A DNA stretch of 15,136 bases from JAQVSH01 sp964349835 (lineage in GTDB: Bacteria > Bacteroidota > Bacteroidia > Bacteroidales > UBA4181): contig CAYGID010000055.1 of the NCBI GenBank assembly GCA_964349835.1, forward strand, positions 1 to 15,136, in the 5' to 3' direction. This document shows positions 1 to 6,427 of this stretch, in pieces (the first letter of the stretch is position 1; every line of letters starts with the position of its first letter). Position numbers and translations under genes: made by a program. The notes beneath the pieces are model-generated. The model made no database searches and had not been told where the DNA came from. It saw nothing but the letters and a program-made list of their open reading frames with translations.

Positions 1-1018
1 ATTGGTAGCCATCGAAGATCACACCGCATCGGCCGACACGGCACTCGATGTGTTTTACGATGTGCTGAAGGTTGGGGCTCTGACCGCCAATTTTGGCGGG
101 CCGCACCCGATGAGCGAAAGAGAGATTGCTTTTATCGACAACTGGGAGGTCGAGAATTACCGTCGTGCTGTGGCCAAAGGGGCCGGGGCCGCCGGGAGGG
201 TCGAGAACCGGATTACGATTGTTACCGGTGGAGCACAAGGGTTTGGGGCCGGGATTGTGGAGGTATTGTTTGCTGAGAAGGCCAATGTGGTGATAGCCGA
301 CCTGAACGAGGAGTTGGGCTACGGGCTCGAAAAAGTCTTGAATGCCAAAGGGCAGAGAAACAAAGCCCTCTTTGTGAAAACCGACGTTTCGGATCCCGAA
401 TCGGTAAAGGAGATGGTAAATACCACGGTGCTTGCCTTCGGGGGGCTCGATTTGCTGGTGAGCAACGCGGGGATTCTCCGCGCCGGGGGGCTCGACGAGA
501 TGACTCCCGAAACCTTTGCTCTGATGACCCGTGTGAACTACATGGGCTACTTCTTCTGCGCGAAATATGCTTCGGAACCGATGAAATTACAGGCCCGATA
601 CAATAACAACTACTATACCGATATAATCCAGATTAACTCCAAGTCGGGGCTGAAGGGGAGTAACAAGAACTTTGCCTATGCAGGAGGGAAATTTGGCGGC
701 GTGGGCCTTACCCAGTCGTTTGCGCTGGAGCTTATGCCCTTCAGAATTAAGGTGAATGCCATCTGTCCCGGCAATTTCTTTGATGGTCCGCTTTGGTCGG
801 ATCCCGAGAAAGGGCTCTTTGTGCAATATTTACGTACAGGTAAGGTTCCCGGAGCCACCACCATCGACGAGGTGAAACGCTATTACGAGGCCCAGGTGCC
901 TGCCGGCCGGGGATGCCTGCCTTCGGATGTTATGAAAGCTTTGTTGTATATTGTGGAACAAACCTACGAAACCGGGCAGGCGGTGCCGGTAACCGGCGGC
1001 CAGAACATGTTAAACTGA
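1..1018 (+). CDS. Bifunctional class II aldolase-like/SDR protein, sorbitol-6-phosphate dehydrogenase-like (5' partial)
   Basis: The frame is open to the left edge, so the N-terminus is missing; the TTG at 2-4 is more likely an internal Leu than a start. Numbering from that codon, residues 1-60 look like the tail and linker of a class II aldolase domain (key stretch FGGPHPMSEREIAFIDNW), as in RhaD/short-chain dehydrogenase fusions. Residues ~70-338 are a complete short-chain dehydrogenase: cofactor motif TGGAQGFG (75-82), SNAG (154-157), serine in QINSKSG (210-216), Tyr226-x3-Lys230. The stretches INSKSGLKGS, KFGGVGLTQS, VPAGRGC and the ending VTGGQNML closely recall SrlD, the NAD-dependent sorbitol-6-phosphate 2-dehydrogenase giving fructose-6-phosphate. 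The next gene, 21 bp downstream, is SorE-like, which fits that substrate. Cytosolic. The SDR call is firm, the substrate is inferred, and the aldolase part cannot be verified because most of it lies outside the window. Confidence 0.8.
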   Translation, partial: LVAIEDHTASADTALDVFYDVLKVGALTANFGGPHPMSEREIAFIDNWEVENYRRAVAKGAGAAGRVENRITIVTGGAQGFGAGIVEVLFAEKANVVIADLNEELGYGLEKVLNAKGQRNKALFVKTDVSDPESVKEMVNTTVLAFGGLDLLVSNAGILRAGGLDEMTPETFALMTRVNYMGYFFCAKYASEPMKLQARYNNNYYTDIIQINSKSGLKGSNKNFAYAGGKFGGVGLTQSFALELMPFRIKVNAICPGNFFDGPLWSDPEKGLFVQYLRTGKVPGATTIDEVKRYYEAQVPAGRGCLPSDVMKALLYIVEQTYETGQAVPVTGGQNMLN

Positions 1019-1039
1019 TTCCTAAATCCTCGAATAGAG

Positions 1040-2302
1040 ATGAAAACCCAAGCAGTCCGTCTGTACGGAAAAGAAGATCTTCGACTGGAAACGTTTAATT
1101 TGCCTCCCATTACGGAGGGTGAAATTCTGGCCAAGGTGGTTTCCGACAGCATTTGCATGTCGAGTTATAAGGCGGCCGAACAGGGTGCTGCCCACAAGCG
1201 GGTTCCCGATAATGTGGCCGAAAATCCGGTGATTATAGGCCATGAGTTTAGCGGCGAAATTATTGAGGTAGGTGCCCGGTGGAAAGATCGATTTAAGCCC
1301 GGTATGAAGTACACCATTCAGCCTGCCCTCAACTACAAAGGGAGCCTCGATGCCCCCGGCTACTCCTACAAATATATCGGGGGGAATGCCACCTACGTCA
1401 TCATTCCGCAGGAGGTGATGGAGATGGATTGCCTGCTGCAATACGCGGGCGATGCCTTTTTTCTGGGGTCGCTGGCCGAACCCATGTCGTGCGTGATTGG
1501 TGCGGTGCATGCAAACTATCATACCCAACCGGGAAGCTACATTCACCAGATGGATATCAAAGAGGGGGGAAATCTGGCTGTGTTGGCCGGCGTGGGTCCC
1601 ATGGGTCTGGGCGCCATTAACTATCTGATTCACCGCGACAGGCGTCCTAAAAAGATGGTGGTTACCGATATCGATGATGCCCGCCTTGCCAGAGCCTCGG
1701 CGCTCTATTCGCCCCAAGAGGCAGCAACCTACGGCATAGAACTGCTCTATCTGAATGCCTCCGATGGCCCCCGTGCCGAAGCGCAGATGAGAGACTTTAC
1801 CGGAGGAGAAGGCTTTGATGATCTCTTTGTTTTTGCCCCCGTGCGGCCTGTGGTTGAGATGGCCGATCGACTTTTGGCCAAGGATGGCTGCCTCAATTTC
1901 TTTGCCGGCCCCTCGGATCCCAATTTCCAGGCTTCGCTCAATTTATACCGGGTGCATTACGACGCAACGCATATTGCCGGAACCAGTGGCGGCAATACCG
2001 ACGATATGATTGAGGCGCTGAAAATGATGTCGGAGGGTACCCTCAACCCTGCTTCTATGGTGACCCATATTGGCGGGCTCGATGCGGTGATTGATACCAC
2101 CCTGCATCTTCCCTCTATTCCCGGAGGAAAGAAGCTGATTTATACCCACACCCGTATGCCGTTGATTGCTCTTTCGGATCTGCCTGCTAAACGCGGCGAA
2201 TCGCCTCTCTACAATGGCCTTGCCGATATCGTGGAGGCTAATAACGGCCTCTGGAGTGTGGCTGCTGAGCGGTTCCTTCTGGAGCATGCGCCTAAAATCT
2301 GA
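1040..2302 (+). CDS. sorE: L-sorbose-1-phosphate reductase-like zinc-type alcohol dehydrogenase
   Basis: A 420-residue medium-chain dehydrogenase starting at ATG 1040, 21 bp after the SrlD-like gene and probably co-transcribed. Visible features: a likely catalytic-zinc Cys39 in SDSICMSSYK, the His68-Glu69 pair in IGHEFSGEI, Glu147 in LAEPMSCV, and a Rossmann glycine motif GVGPMGLG (184-191). The four-cysteine structural zinc loop of classical alcohol dehydrogenases is absent. The opening (KTQAVRLYGKEDLRLE), the block VAENPVIIGHEF, the block LNYKGSLDAPGYSYKYIGG and TSGGNTDDMIE match what I recall of the SorE family, which reduces L-sorbose-1-phosphate to D-glucitol-6-phosphate with NAD(P)H. 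Its product would be the substrate of the upstream SDR. Substrate is inferred from family and neighbour; a related sugar-phosphate dehydrogenase is the alternative. Confidence 0.75.
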   Translation: MKTQAVRLYGKEDLRLETFNLPPITEGEILAKVVSDSICMSSYKAAEQGAAHKRVPDNVAENPVIIGHEFSGEIIEVGARWKDRFKPGMKYTIQPALNYKGSLDAPGYSYKYIGGNATYVIIPQEVMEMDCLLQYAGDAFFLGSLAEPMSCVIGAVHANYHTQPGSYIHQMDIKEGGNLAVLAGVGPMGLGAINYLIHRDRRPKKMVVTDIDDARLARASALYSPQEAATYGIELLYLNASDGPRAEAQMRDFTGGEGFDDLFVFAPVRPVVEMADRLLAKDGCLNFFAGPSDPNFQASLNLYRVHYDATHIAGTSGGNTDDMIEALKMMSEGTLNPASMVTHIGGLDAVIDTTLHLPSIPGGKKLIYTHTRMPLIALSDLPAKRGESPLYNGLADIVEANNGLWSVAAERFLLEHAPKI

Positions 2303-2322
2303 TTTTACTAAAAATTGCCCCT

Positions 2323-2937
2323 ATGACGCTTATTCTTGTTCTGGTAACCGGTGTGGTTTCGTATCTGGCCTTTCAGCGGACAGAGCTCTTTTACCGCCTT
2401 ATGTTCAATCCCTTTCAGATTCTCCAGCGGCGCGAATGGTACCGCCTGTTGAGTCACGGCCTGGTGCATGCCGATTGGGTTCATCTGATGGTAAACATGT
2501 TTGTTCTTTGGTCGTTCGGGCAGTTTGTGGAGTATCGGTTTCAGGCCATGGAGGCTGTTGGAAAGATTGGGAGTGCCCGTTTTACCTTTCTGCTGTTTTA
2601 TGCCTCCGCACTGGTAGTCTCTTCGTTGTTAACCCTATACAAACACCGTAACCATTACCAATACAATTCGGTGGGTGCGTCGGGAGCCGTTTCGGCCATG
2701 GTCTTTTGTAGCATCCTGTTTGAACCCTCACAGATGATCTACCTCTTTGCTATTTTGCCCATTCCCGGCTGGTTGTTTGGTTTCTCGTACCTGGCCTATT
2801 CGTGGTATATGGGAAAGAAGGAGTCGGATTATATTAACCACGACGCCCATTTTGTGGGTGCGGTTTACGGGTTGCTCTTCCCTCTGCTGTTGCAGCCCTC
2901 TCTGGCAGGTGAGTTGTTGCAGAGGATTCTTCCCTAA
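2323..2937 (+). CDS. Rhomboid family intramembrane serine protease
   Basis: A 204-residue multi-pass membrane protein that cleaves transmembrane helices within the bilayer. The catalytic pieces are all present: HLMVNM (His54, Asn58) in the second helix, GASG (118-121) with nucleophile Ser120, and HDAHFVG (173-179) with His176 as the expected catalytic histidine in the AHxxG position. The Arg/Trp-rich loop REWYRLLSHGLVHADW between helices 1 and 2 is typical of the family. About six hydrophobic segments are visible, and no extra soluble domain. It lies 20 bp after the SorE-like gene and 13 bp before the HAD phosphatase, all on the same strand, so it may be read from the same transcript without sharing a function. 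The natural substrate cannot be told from sequence. Confidence 0.9.
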   Translation: MTLILVLVTGVVSYLAFQRTELFYRLMFNPFQILQRREWYRLLSHGLVHADWVHLMVNMFVLWSFGQFVEYRFQAMEAVGKIGSARFTFLLFYASALVVSSLLTLYKHRNHYQYNSVGASGAVSAMVFCSILFEPSQMIYLFAILPIPGWLFGFSYLAYSWYMGKKESDYINHDAHFVGAVYGLLFPLLLQPSLAGELLQRILP

Positions 2938-2950
2938 AAATATTTCATAG

Positions 2951-3436
2951 ATGGATACCCGGAAGGCACTCTTTTTAGACCGAGATGGCGTGATAAACGT
3001 GGAGCGGGGCGAGTACACCTTCCGGAAAGAGGACTTTTTGTTTCCGGAAGGCCTCTTCGAGTTTTTGCGGATTGCCCGAAGCAAAGGGTATCTGTTAATT
3101 ATGATTTCGAATCAGGGGGGCATCTCGCGAGGCATCTATTCGCTTCAGGAGGTGGAGGCGCTCCATAGCTGGATGCAGGAGAGGCTGGACCAAGAGGGGG
3201 TCGCCCTTGATGATATCTATTTTTGCCCTCACCACGATGCGGTGGAGCAGTGCCTCTGCCGAAAACCACAGCCGCTTATGCTGCTGAAAGCCATGGCCCG
3301 CTATCGGATAGACCCCTCTCTTTCGCTTTTCGTGGGCGACAGTGCGCGCGACGCAGAGGCGGGTCGCAGGGCAGGGGTGAGGAGCCTGAAGGTGACCCCA
3401 AACGAAAATCTTATGAGGTACATATCGCTTTTGTAA
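2951..3436 (+). CDS. HAD-IIIA phosphatase, GmhB-like (heptose-bisphosphate phosphatase type)
   Basis: A 161-residue cytosolic HAD superfamily phosphatase. Motif I is LDRDGVIN with nucleophile Asp10 and acid/base Asp12; motif II is ISNQGGI (Ser53-Asn54); motif III Lys is in RKP (Lys105); motif IV is VGDSARDAEAG with Asp130 and Asp134. The cysteine/histidine set Cys92, His94, Cys101, Cys103 matches the zinc loop of GmhB, the D-glycero-D-manno-heptose-1,7-bisphosphate 7-phosphatase of lipopolysaccharide core synthesis. The length is a little under the ~180-190 residues usual for GmhB, and no other heptose genes are nearby, so histidinol phosphatase or another small sugar-phosphate phosphatase of the same subfamily is possible. 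It follows the rhomboid gene by 13 bp and precedes a probable new promoter. Confidence 0.78.
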   Translation: MDTRKALFLDRDGVINVERGEYTFRKEDFLFPEGLFEFLRIARSKGYLLIMISNQGGISRGIYSLQEVEALHSWMQERLDQEGVALDDIYFCPHHDAVEQCLCRKPQPLMLLKAMARYRIDPSLSLFVGDSARDAEAGRRAGVRSLKVTPNENLMRYISLL

Positions 3437-3466
3437 CCGGGTGGCGCTTTTTGGCACGGTTTTTCG
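3436..3466 (+). terminator. Weak candidate intrinsic terminator after the HAD phosphatase gene
   Basis: Just after the stop codon, an imperfect stem (outer CCG/CGG, then TG/CA, with bulged G residues; 3438-3460) is followed by TTTTT at 3460-3464. The stem is short and bulged, so this is only a candidate, but its place just before the exbB promoter is what a terminator would occupy. Confidence 0.25.
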
Positions 3467-3487
3467 GGGGGAGTTGTTGTTTTTCCG

Positions 3488-3495
3488 TATCTTTG
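3488..3495 (+). promoter_or_regulatory. Probable -7 promoter element of the exbB operon (TATCTTTG)
   Basis: TATCTTTG fits the Bacteroidota housekeeping -7 consensus TAnnTTTG exactly and lies in the 142 bp gap before exbB, giving a leader of roughly 75-80 nt to the ATG at 3579. A convincing -33 TTTG at the usual spacing is not obvious; the upstream stretch is T-rich with TTG triplets at 3474-3479. Confidence 0.6.
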
Positions 3496-3578
3496 ACAAT
3501 TAACGGAAAAGCCCCGATAATAGGGTGTTACCTTCGGCCTGTATCTGCTAAACTCCAATATTCCGAAATCCTCTTAAC

Positions 3579-4280
3579 ATGATGAGTATGACCCTTCTTC
3601 AATCTGTAATGCAGCCTTCGGCTGCCGATTCGCTGAATGCTGCCCTTCAGGCTTCTAAAGACCTTCCTTATTGGGATTTGGCTCTTAAGGGTGGGCTCAT
3701 AATGGTTCCCATCTTTCTGCTCTCGGTGATTGCCGTCTACCTTTTTGTGGAACGGTATGTTGCCATTCAGAAGGCAATGAGCCCCGACAACAACTTTATG
3801 GAGAAGATCAGAGATTATATTCACGATGGTAAAATCAAGGCTGCACTCGATTTGTGCGCTCATACCGATACGCCTGTTGCCCGTATGATTGAAAAAGGGT
3901 TGCAGCGGATTGGCCGTCCTCTTTCGGATATTAACACAGCCATCGAGAATGTGGGTTCTATCGAGATTGCCAAACTTGAGAAGGGGACCCCTCTCTTGGG
4001 TACTGTGGCCGGAGGAGCTCCCATGCTTGGTTTCCTGGGTACCGTAACCGGTATGGTTCGGGCCTTCTACGATATGGCTGCTGCCGGTAATACGGTAGAT
4101 ATCCAAATCCTTTCGGCAGGTATTTACGAGGCCATGGTGACCACAGTTGCCGGTTTGATTGTAGGTATTATTGCCTATTTCTGTTTCAATATTATTGTGG
4201 CACGCATCAACGAGGTGGTTCACAAACTGGAGACCACTACCATAGAATTCATGGATTTGTTGAATGAACCTGTGAAATAG
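3579..4280 (+). CDS. exbB: MotA/TolQ/ExbB proton channel protein
   Basis: A 233-residue inner-membrane subunit of the proton-driven complex that energises TonB- or TolA-type transducers. Three membrane segments are visible: ~37-57, ~137-160 and ~183-207. The family signatures are LLGTVAGGAPMLGFLGTVTGM in the second helix and EAMVTTVAGLIVGI at the third; a large cytoplasmic loop (~60-135) sits between helices 1 and 2, as in ExbB. ATG codons at 3579, 3582 and 3588 are all possible starts; the first is used here and the choice changes only the first few residues. It heads the operon exbB-exbD-tonB-nitroreductase, with 7 bp to exbD. TolQ is the alternative name, but no tolB or pal follows, and the third gene has a TonB-type C-terminus. 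Confidence 0.92.
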   Translation: MMSMTLLQSVMQPSAADSLNAALQASKDLPYWDLALKGGLIMVPIFLLSVIAVYLFVERYVAIQKAMSPDNNFMEKIRDYIHDGKIKAALDLCAHTDTPVARMIEKGLQRIGRPLSDINTAIENVGSIEIAKLEKGTPLLGTVAGGAPMLGFLGTVTGMVRAFYDMAAAGNTVDIQILSAGIYEAMVTTVAGLIVGIIAYFCFNIIVARINEVVHKLETTTIEFMDLLNEPVK

Positions 4281-4287
4281 TAAGCAG

Positions 4288-4692
4288 ATGGCTATCAGGA
4301 AATCAACCAAAATAGACTCTTCACCCTCGATGTCGTCGATGTCGGACTTGGTGTTTTTGCTGTTGATCTTTTTTATGATCACCTCCACCATGGTTTCGCC
4401 CAACGCATTGAAACTGACGCTTCCGCAGAGCAACAGCCAGACATCTCTAAAACCTGTTACCTCTGTTTCGATTACAGGAGATATTCGTTTCTATGTTGAA
4501 ACGCAGCAGGTTGCATTCGACGACCTGGAATATGCCATTCAACAAAAGGTGGCGGGCTCTTCGGATCCCACTATCTCCCTGCACGTCGACAAGTCGGTAG
4601 CGATGGAACATGTGGTGCGGGTGATGGTCATCTTACAACGGAACCGTTATAAATTGATATTGGCCACCAGCCCGGAACCAAGAATTCGATAA
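4288..4692 (+). CDS. exbD: ExbD/TolR family biopolymer transport protein
   Basis: A 134-residue protein with one N-terminal membrane helix (~20-37) and a periplasmic domain. The helix begins SMSDLVFLLLIFFMITSTM; Asp20 is in the place of the proton-carrying aspartate of ExbD (Asp25 in Escherichia coli) and TolR. The periplasmic part has the ISLHVDKSVAMEHVVRVM block typical of the family. It partners with ExbB to form the proton channel. Its stop codon overlaps the start of tonB by one base (TAATG at 4690-4694), which suggests translational coupling. Only one exbD is present, whereas many Bacteroidota ton loci carry two. Confidence 0.92.
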   Translation: MAIRKSTKIDSSPSMSSMSDLVFLLLIFFMITSTMVSPNALKLTLPQSNSQTSLKPVTSVSITGDIRFYVETQQVAFDDLEYAIQQKVAGSSDPTISLHVDKSVAMEHVVRVMVILQRNRYKLILATSPEPRIR

Positions 4693-5597
4693 TGAACTTT
4701 GACCGAACAGCCGACGGCAGAAAAAAGGGAGCCATTGCCACGTTGATTTTTCATGGCATCGTACTCCTGTTGCTTCTGTTGTTCAAGTTTTCGCTTCCGC
4801 TTTTACAAGGAGGCGGCGATGGTATTCTGATCAATTTCGGGAATAGTGTAACCGGCCTGGGCAACGCACCTTTGCGTTCGGAGCCTGCCGAGCCGGTTCC
4901 TGCGCGTCCGGTTCCTGCCGAACCGGCCACTCAGCCCGAGCGGCAGGAGAGGGAGGCCATTCTGACTCAGGATATGGAAGAGGCTCCTGCTGTAAAATCG
5001 GAACCTAAGCCTGTAGTCAAAGAGACTCCGGTTAAGACCCCGGTAGTTAAGCCGGTAGTGAAACAACCGGTGGCCGAAACCAAAACCGATCCCAAATCTG
5101 TGACCAGCGAACCCGCCACCCAACCCAAACCGGTGGAGCGTACGCCCAACCAACAGGCCCTCTTTCCCGGACGGAAAGTGGACGGGAGCACCAATCAGAG
5201 TGAGGGCACTGCCGGTGGTGCCGGCGACCAGGGAAAAATCTCGGGTGATGCCCTCAGCGGCTCTAACCTGGGAGAGGGAAGCGGAGGTGCGGGAGGTGGA
5301 GCCGGCGGCGGCACAGGCCCCGGACGAGGCATTGATTTCTCTTTAACCGGTCGTTCGGCCGAGGCGTTACCTTCGCCCGATTATCCGGGTAATATTGAGG
5401 GGGTAGTGGTGGTGGAGGTCACGGTCGATAAGGATGGCAGGGTTACAGCCGCCCGTCCCGGCGTGAGAGGATCTACCACCAACGATTCGCGCCTGCTGAA
5501 TGCAGCACGTATTGCCGCAATGGCTTCGCGTTTTTCGCGGCAGCCCGATGCTCCGGTGCAGAGGGGTACCATAACCTATCGTTTTAAACTTCAATAG
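4692..5597 (+). CDS. tonB: TonB family energy transducer
   Basis: A 301-residue protein anchored by one N-terminal helix (~14-36) that carries Thr17-x3-His21, comparable to the SxxxH motif through which E. coli TonB couples to ExbB/ExbD. A long periplasmic linker follows: Pro/Glu/Ala then Pro/Val/Lys repeats at ~63-160 and a Gly-rich stretch at ~173-213. The C-terminal TonB-type domain (~225-301) contains YPGNIEGVVVVEVTVDKDG and ends GTITYRFKLQ. It would transmit the proton motive force to outer-membrane receptors, possibly including the one at the right end of this window. The Gly-rich linker is unusual next to textbook TonB and recalls AgmG/TolA-like transducers, so a Tol-type role is not excluded. 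Confidence 0.87.
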   Translation: MNFDRTADGRKKGAIATLIFHGIVLLLLLLFKFSLPLLQGGGDGILINFGNSVTGLGNAPLRSEPAEPVPARPVPAEPATQPERQEREAILTQDMEEAPAVKSEPKPVVKETPVKTPVVKPVVKQPVAETKTDPKSVTSEPATQPKPVERTPNQQALFPGRKVDGSTNQSEGTAGGAGDQGKISGDALSGSNLGEGSGGAGGGAGGGTGPGRGIDFSLTGRSAEALPSPDYPGNIEGVVVVEVTVDKDGRVTAARPGVRGSTTNDSRLLNAARIAAMASRFSRQPDAPVQRGTITYRFKLQ

Positions 5598-5604
5598 CCG
5601 TTCT

Positions 5605-6348
5605 ATGATTTCGGATACCATTGCCGGGCATCGCTCTATCAGAAAATTTAAGCCCGAGTCGGTGAAAGCAGAACTGCTTACCGAGATTCTGGAGGCTGGC
5701 ACCCGTGCATCGAATACCGGCAATATGCAGGTGTACAGCATCATCGTTACACGCGATGAGGCATTGCGCAAAGAGCTGGCTCCCATTCATTTCAACCAGA
5801 AGATGGTGCTTGAGGCGCCTGTGCATATCACTTTTTGTGCCGATGTGAACCGTTTCTCGCTGTGGTGTCGTCAACGCGATGCAGAGCCTGGATACAACAA
5901 TTTACTCTGGTTTGTGTCGGCAGCCATCGATACCGTTCTTGCCTCGCAGAATGTGGCTCTCGCCGCAGAAGAGCGCGGGTTGGGAATCTGCTATCTGGGC
6001 ACTGTGGCTTACAATCCGCAGCCCCTCATCAATCTGTTGCATCTGCCTCATGGGGTGATTCCGGTAACTGCCATGGTGATGGGGCATCCCGATGTGCACC
6101 CTCCCCTGACGCCCCGTTTACCCTTGGACGGCGTGGTACACTACGAAACCTATACCCAATACACCCCCGCCCACATAGATGCCATCTATGCTCACACCGA
6201 GGCTTCGGAACTCACCCAAAGCCTCTTGGATCTGAATAAAAAGAGCACACTTGCCCAGGTGTTTACCCAGAACCGCTATACGCTCAAAGATAACTTGGCC
6301 GCTTCGGAGGCCTATCTACTGGCGCTAAAGAAGCAGGGATTTCTCTGA
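5605..6348 (+). CDS. NfsA-like nitroreductase family FMN oxidoreductase
   Basis: A 247-residue flavoprotein of the nitroreductase fold. FMN-binding signatures: GHRSIRKF near the N-terminus (8-15), SNTGNMQ (37-43), and RGLGICYLGTV (124-134) in the phosphate-binding area. RLPLDGVVHYETY (171-183) and the long C-terminal extension resemble the NfsA/FRP branch, which uses NADPH to reduce nitro compounds or quinones. It begins 7 bp after tonB and so is probably the last gene of the exbB operon. Its stop codon lies within the left arm of the inverted repeat at 6343-6418. The physiological substrate is unknown, and a link to the Ton system is not evident beyond co-transcription. Confidence 0.85.
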   Translation: MISDTIAGHRSIRKFKPESVKAELLTEILEAGTRASNTGNMQVYSIIVTRDEALRKELAPIHFNQKMVLEAPVHITFCADVNRFSLWCRQRDAEPGYNNLLWFVSAAIDTVLASQNVALAAEERGLGICYLGTVAYNPQPLINLLHLPHGVIPVTAMVMGHPDVHPPLTPRLPLDGVVHYETYTQYTPAHIDAIYAHTEASELTQSLLDLNKKSTLAQVFTQNRYTLKDNLAASEAYLLALKKQGFL

Positions 6349-6418
6349 ACCCGGGCGGGCGGTAATGCCGGGCGGGTTTAGATGCCGGGAGGGTATAAAG
6401 GCCCATCCGGGTTCAGAG
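6343..6418. terminator. Long inverted repeat between converging genes, probable bidirectional terminator
   Basis: CTCTGAACCCGG at 6343-6354 is perfectly complemented by CCGGGTTCAGAG at 6407-6418, a 12 bp stem enclosing 52 nt. The left arm includes the nitroreductase stop codon. On the + side it is followed within ~10 nt by GTTTTATTT. The loop carries three copies of a G-rich 17 nt unit. Position between two converging genes (the second ends at 6428) supports a terminator role; the loop is longer than in a classical intrinsic terminator. Confidence 0.5.
6351..6401 (+). repeat. 17 nt tandem repeat, three degenerate copies (CCGGG[C/A]GGG core)
   Basis: CCGGGCGGG begins at 6351 and 6368, and CCGGGAGGG at 6385: an exact 17 nt period, with ATG preceding the second and third copies. 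It fills the loop of the inverted repeat between the nitroreductase and GH105-CE12 genes. Confidence 0.7.
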
Positions 6419-6427
6419 GTGCCCGTT

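Noticed and set aside
1022..1717. 231-codon minus-strand frame opposite the SorE-like gene
   Set aside because: Antisense to strong SorE-type motifs; the translation has no recognisable domain.
3528..4433. 301-codon open frame on the minus strand opposite exbB
   Set aside because: It is antisense to a gene with unmistakable ExbB motifs, and its His/Asn-rich translation shows no family pattern.
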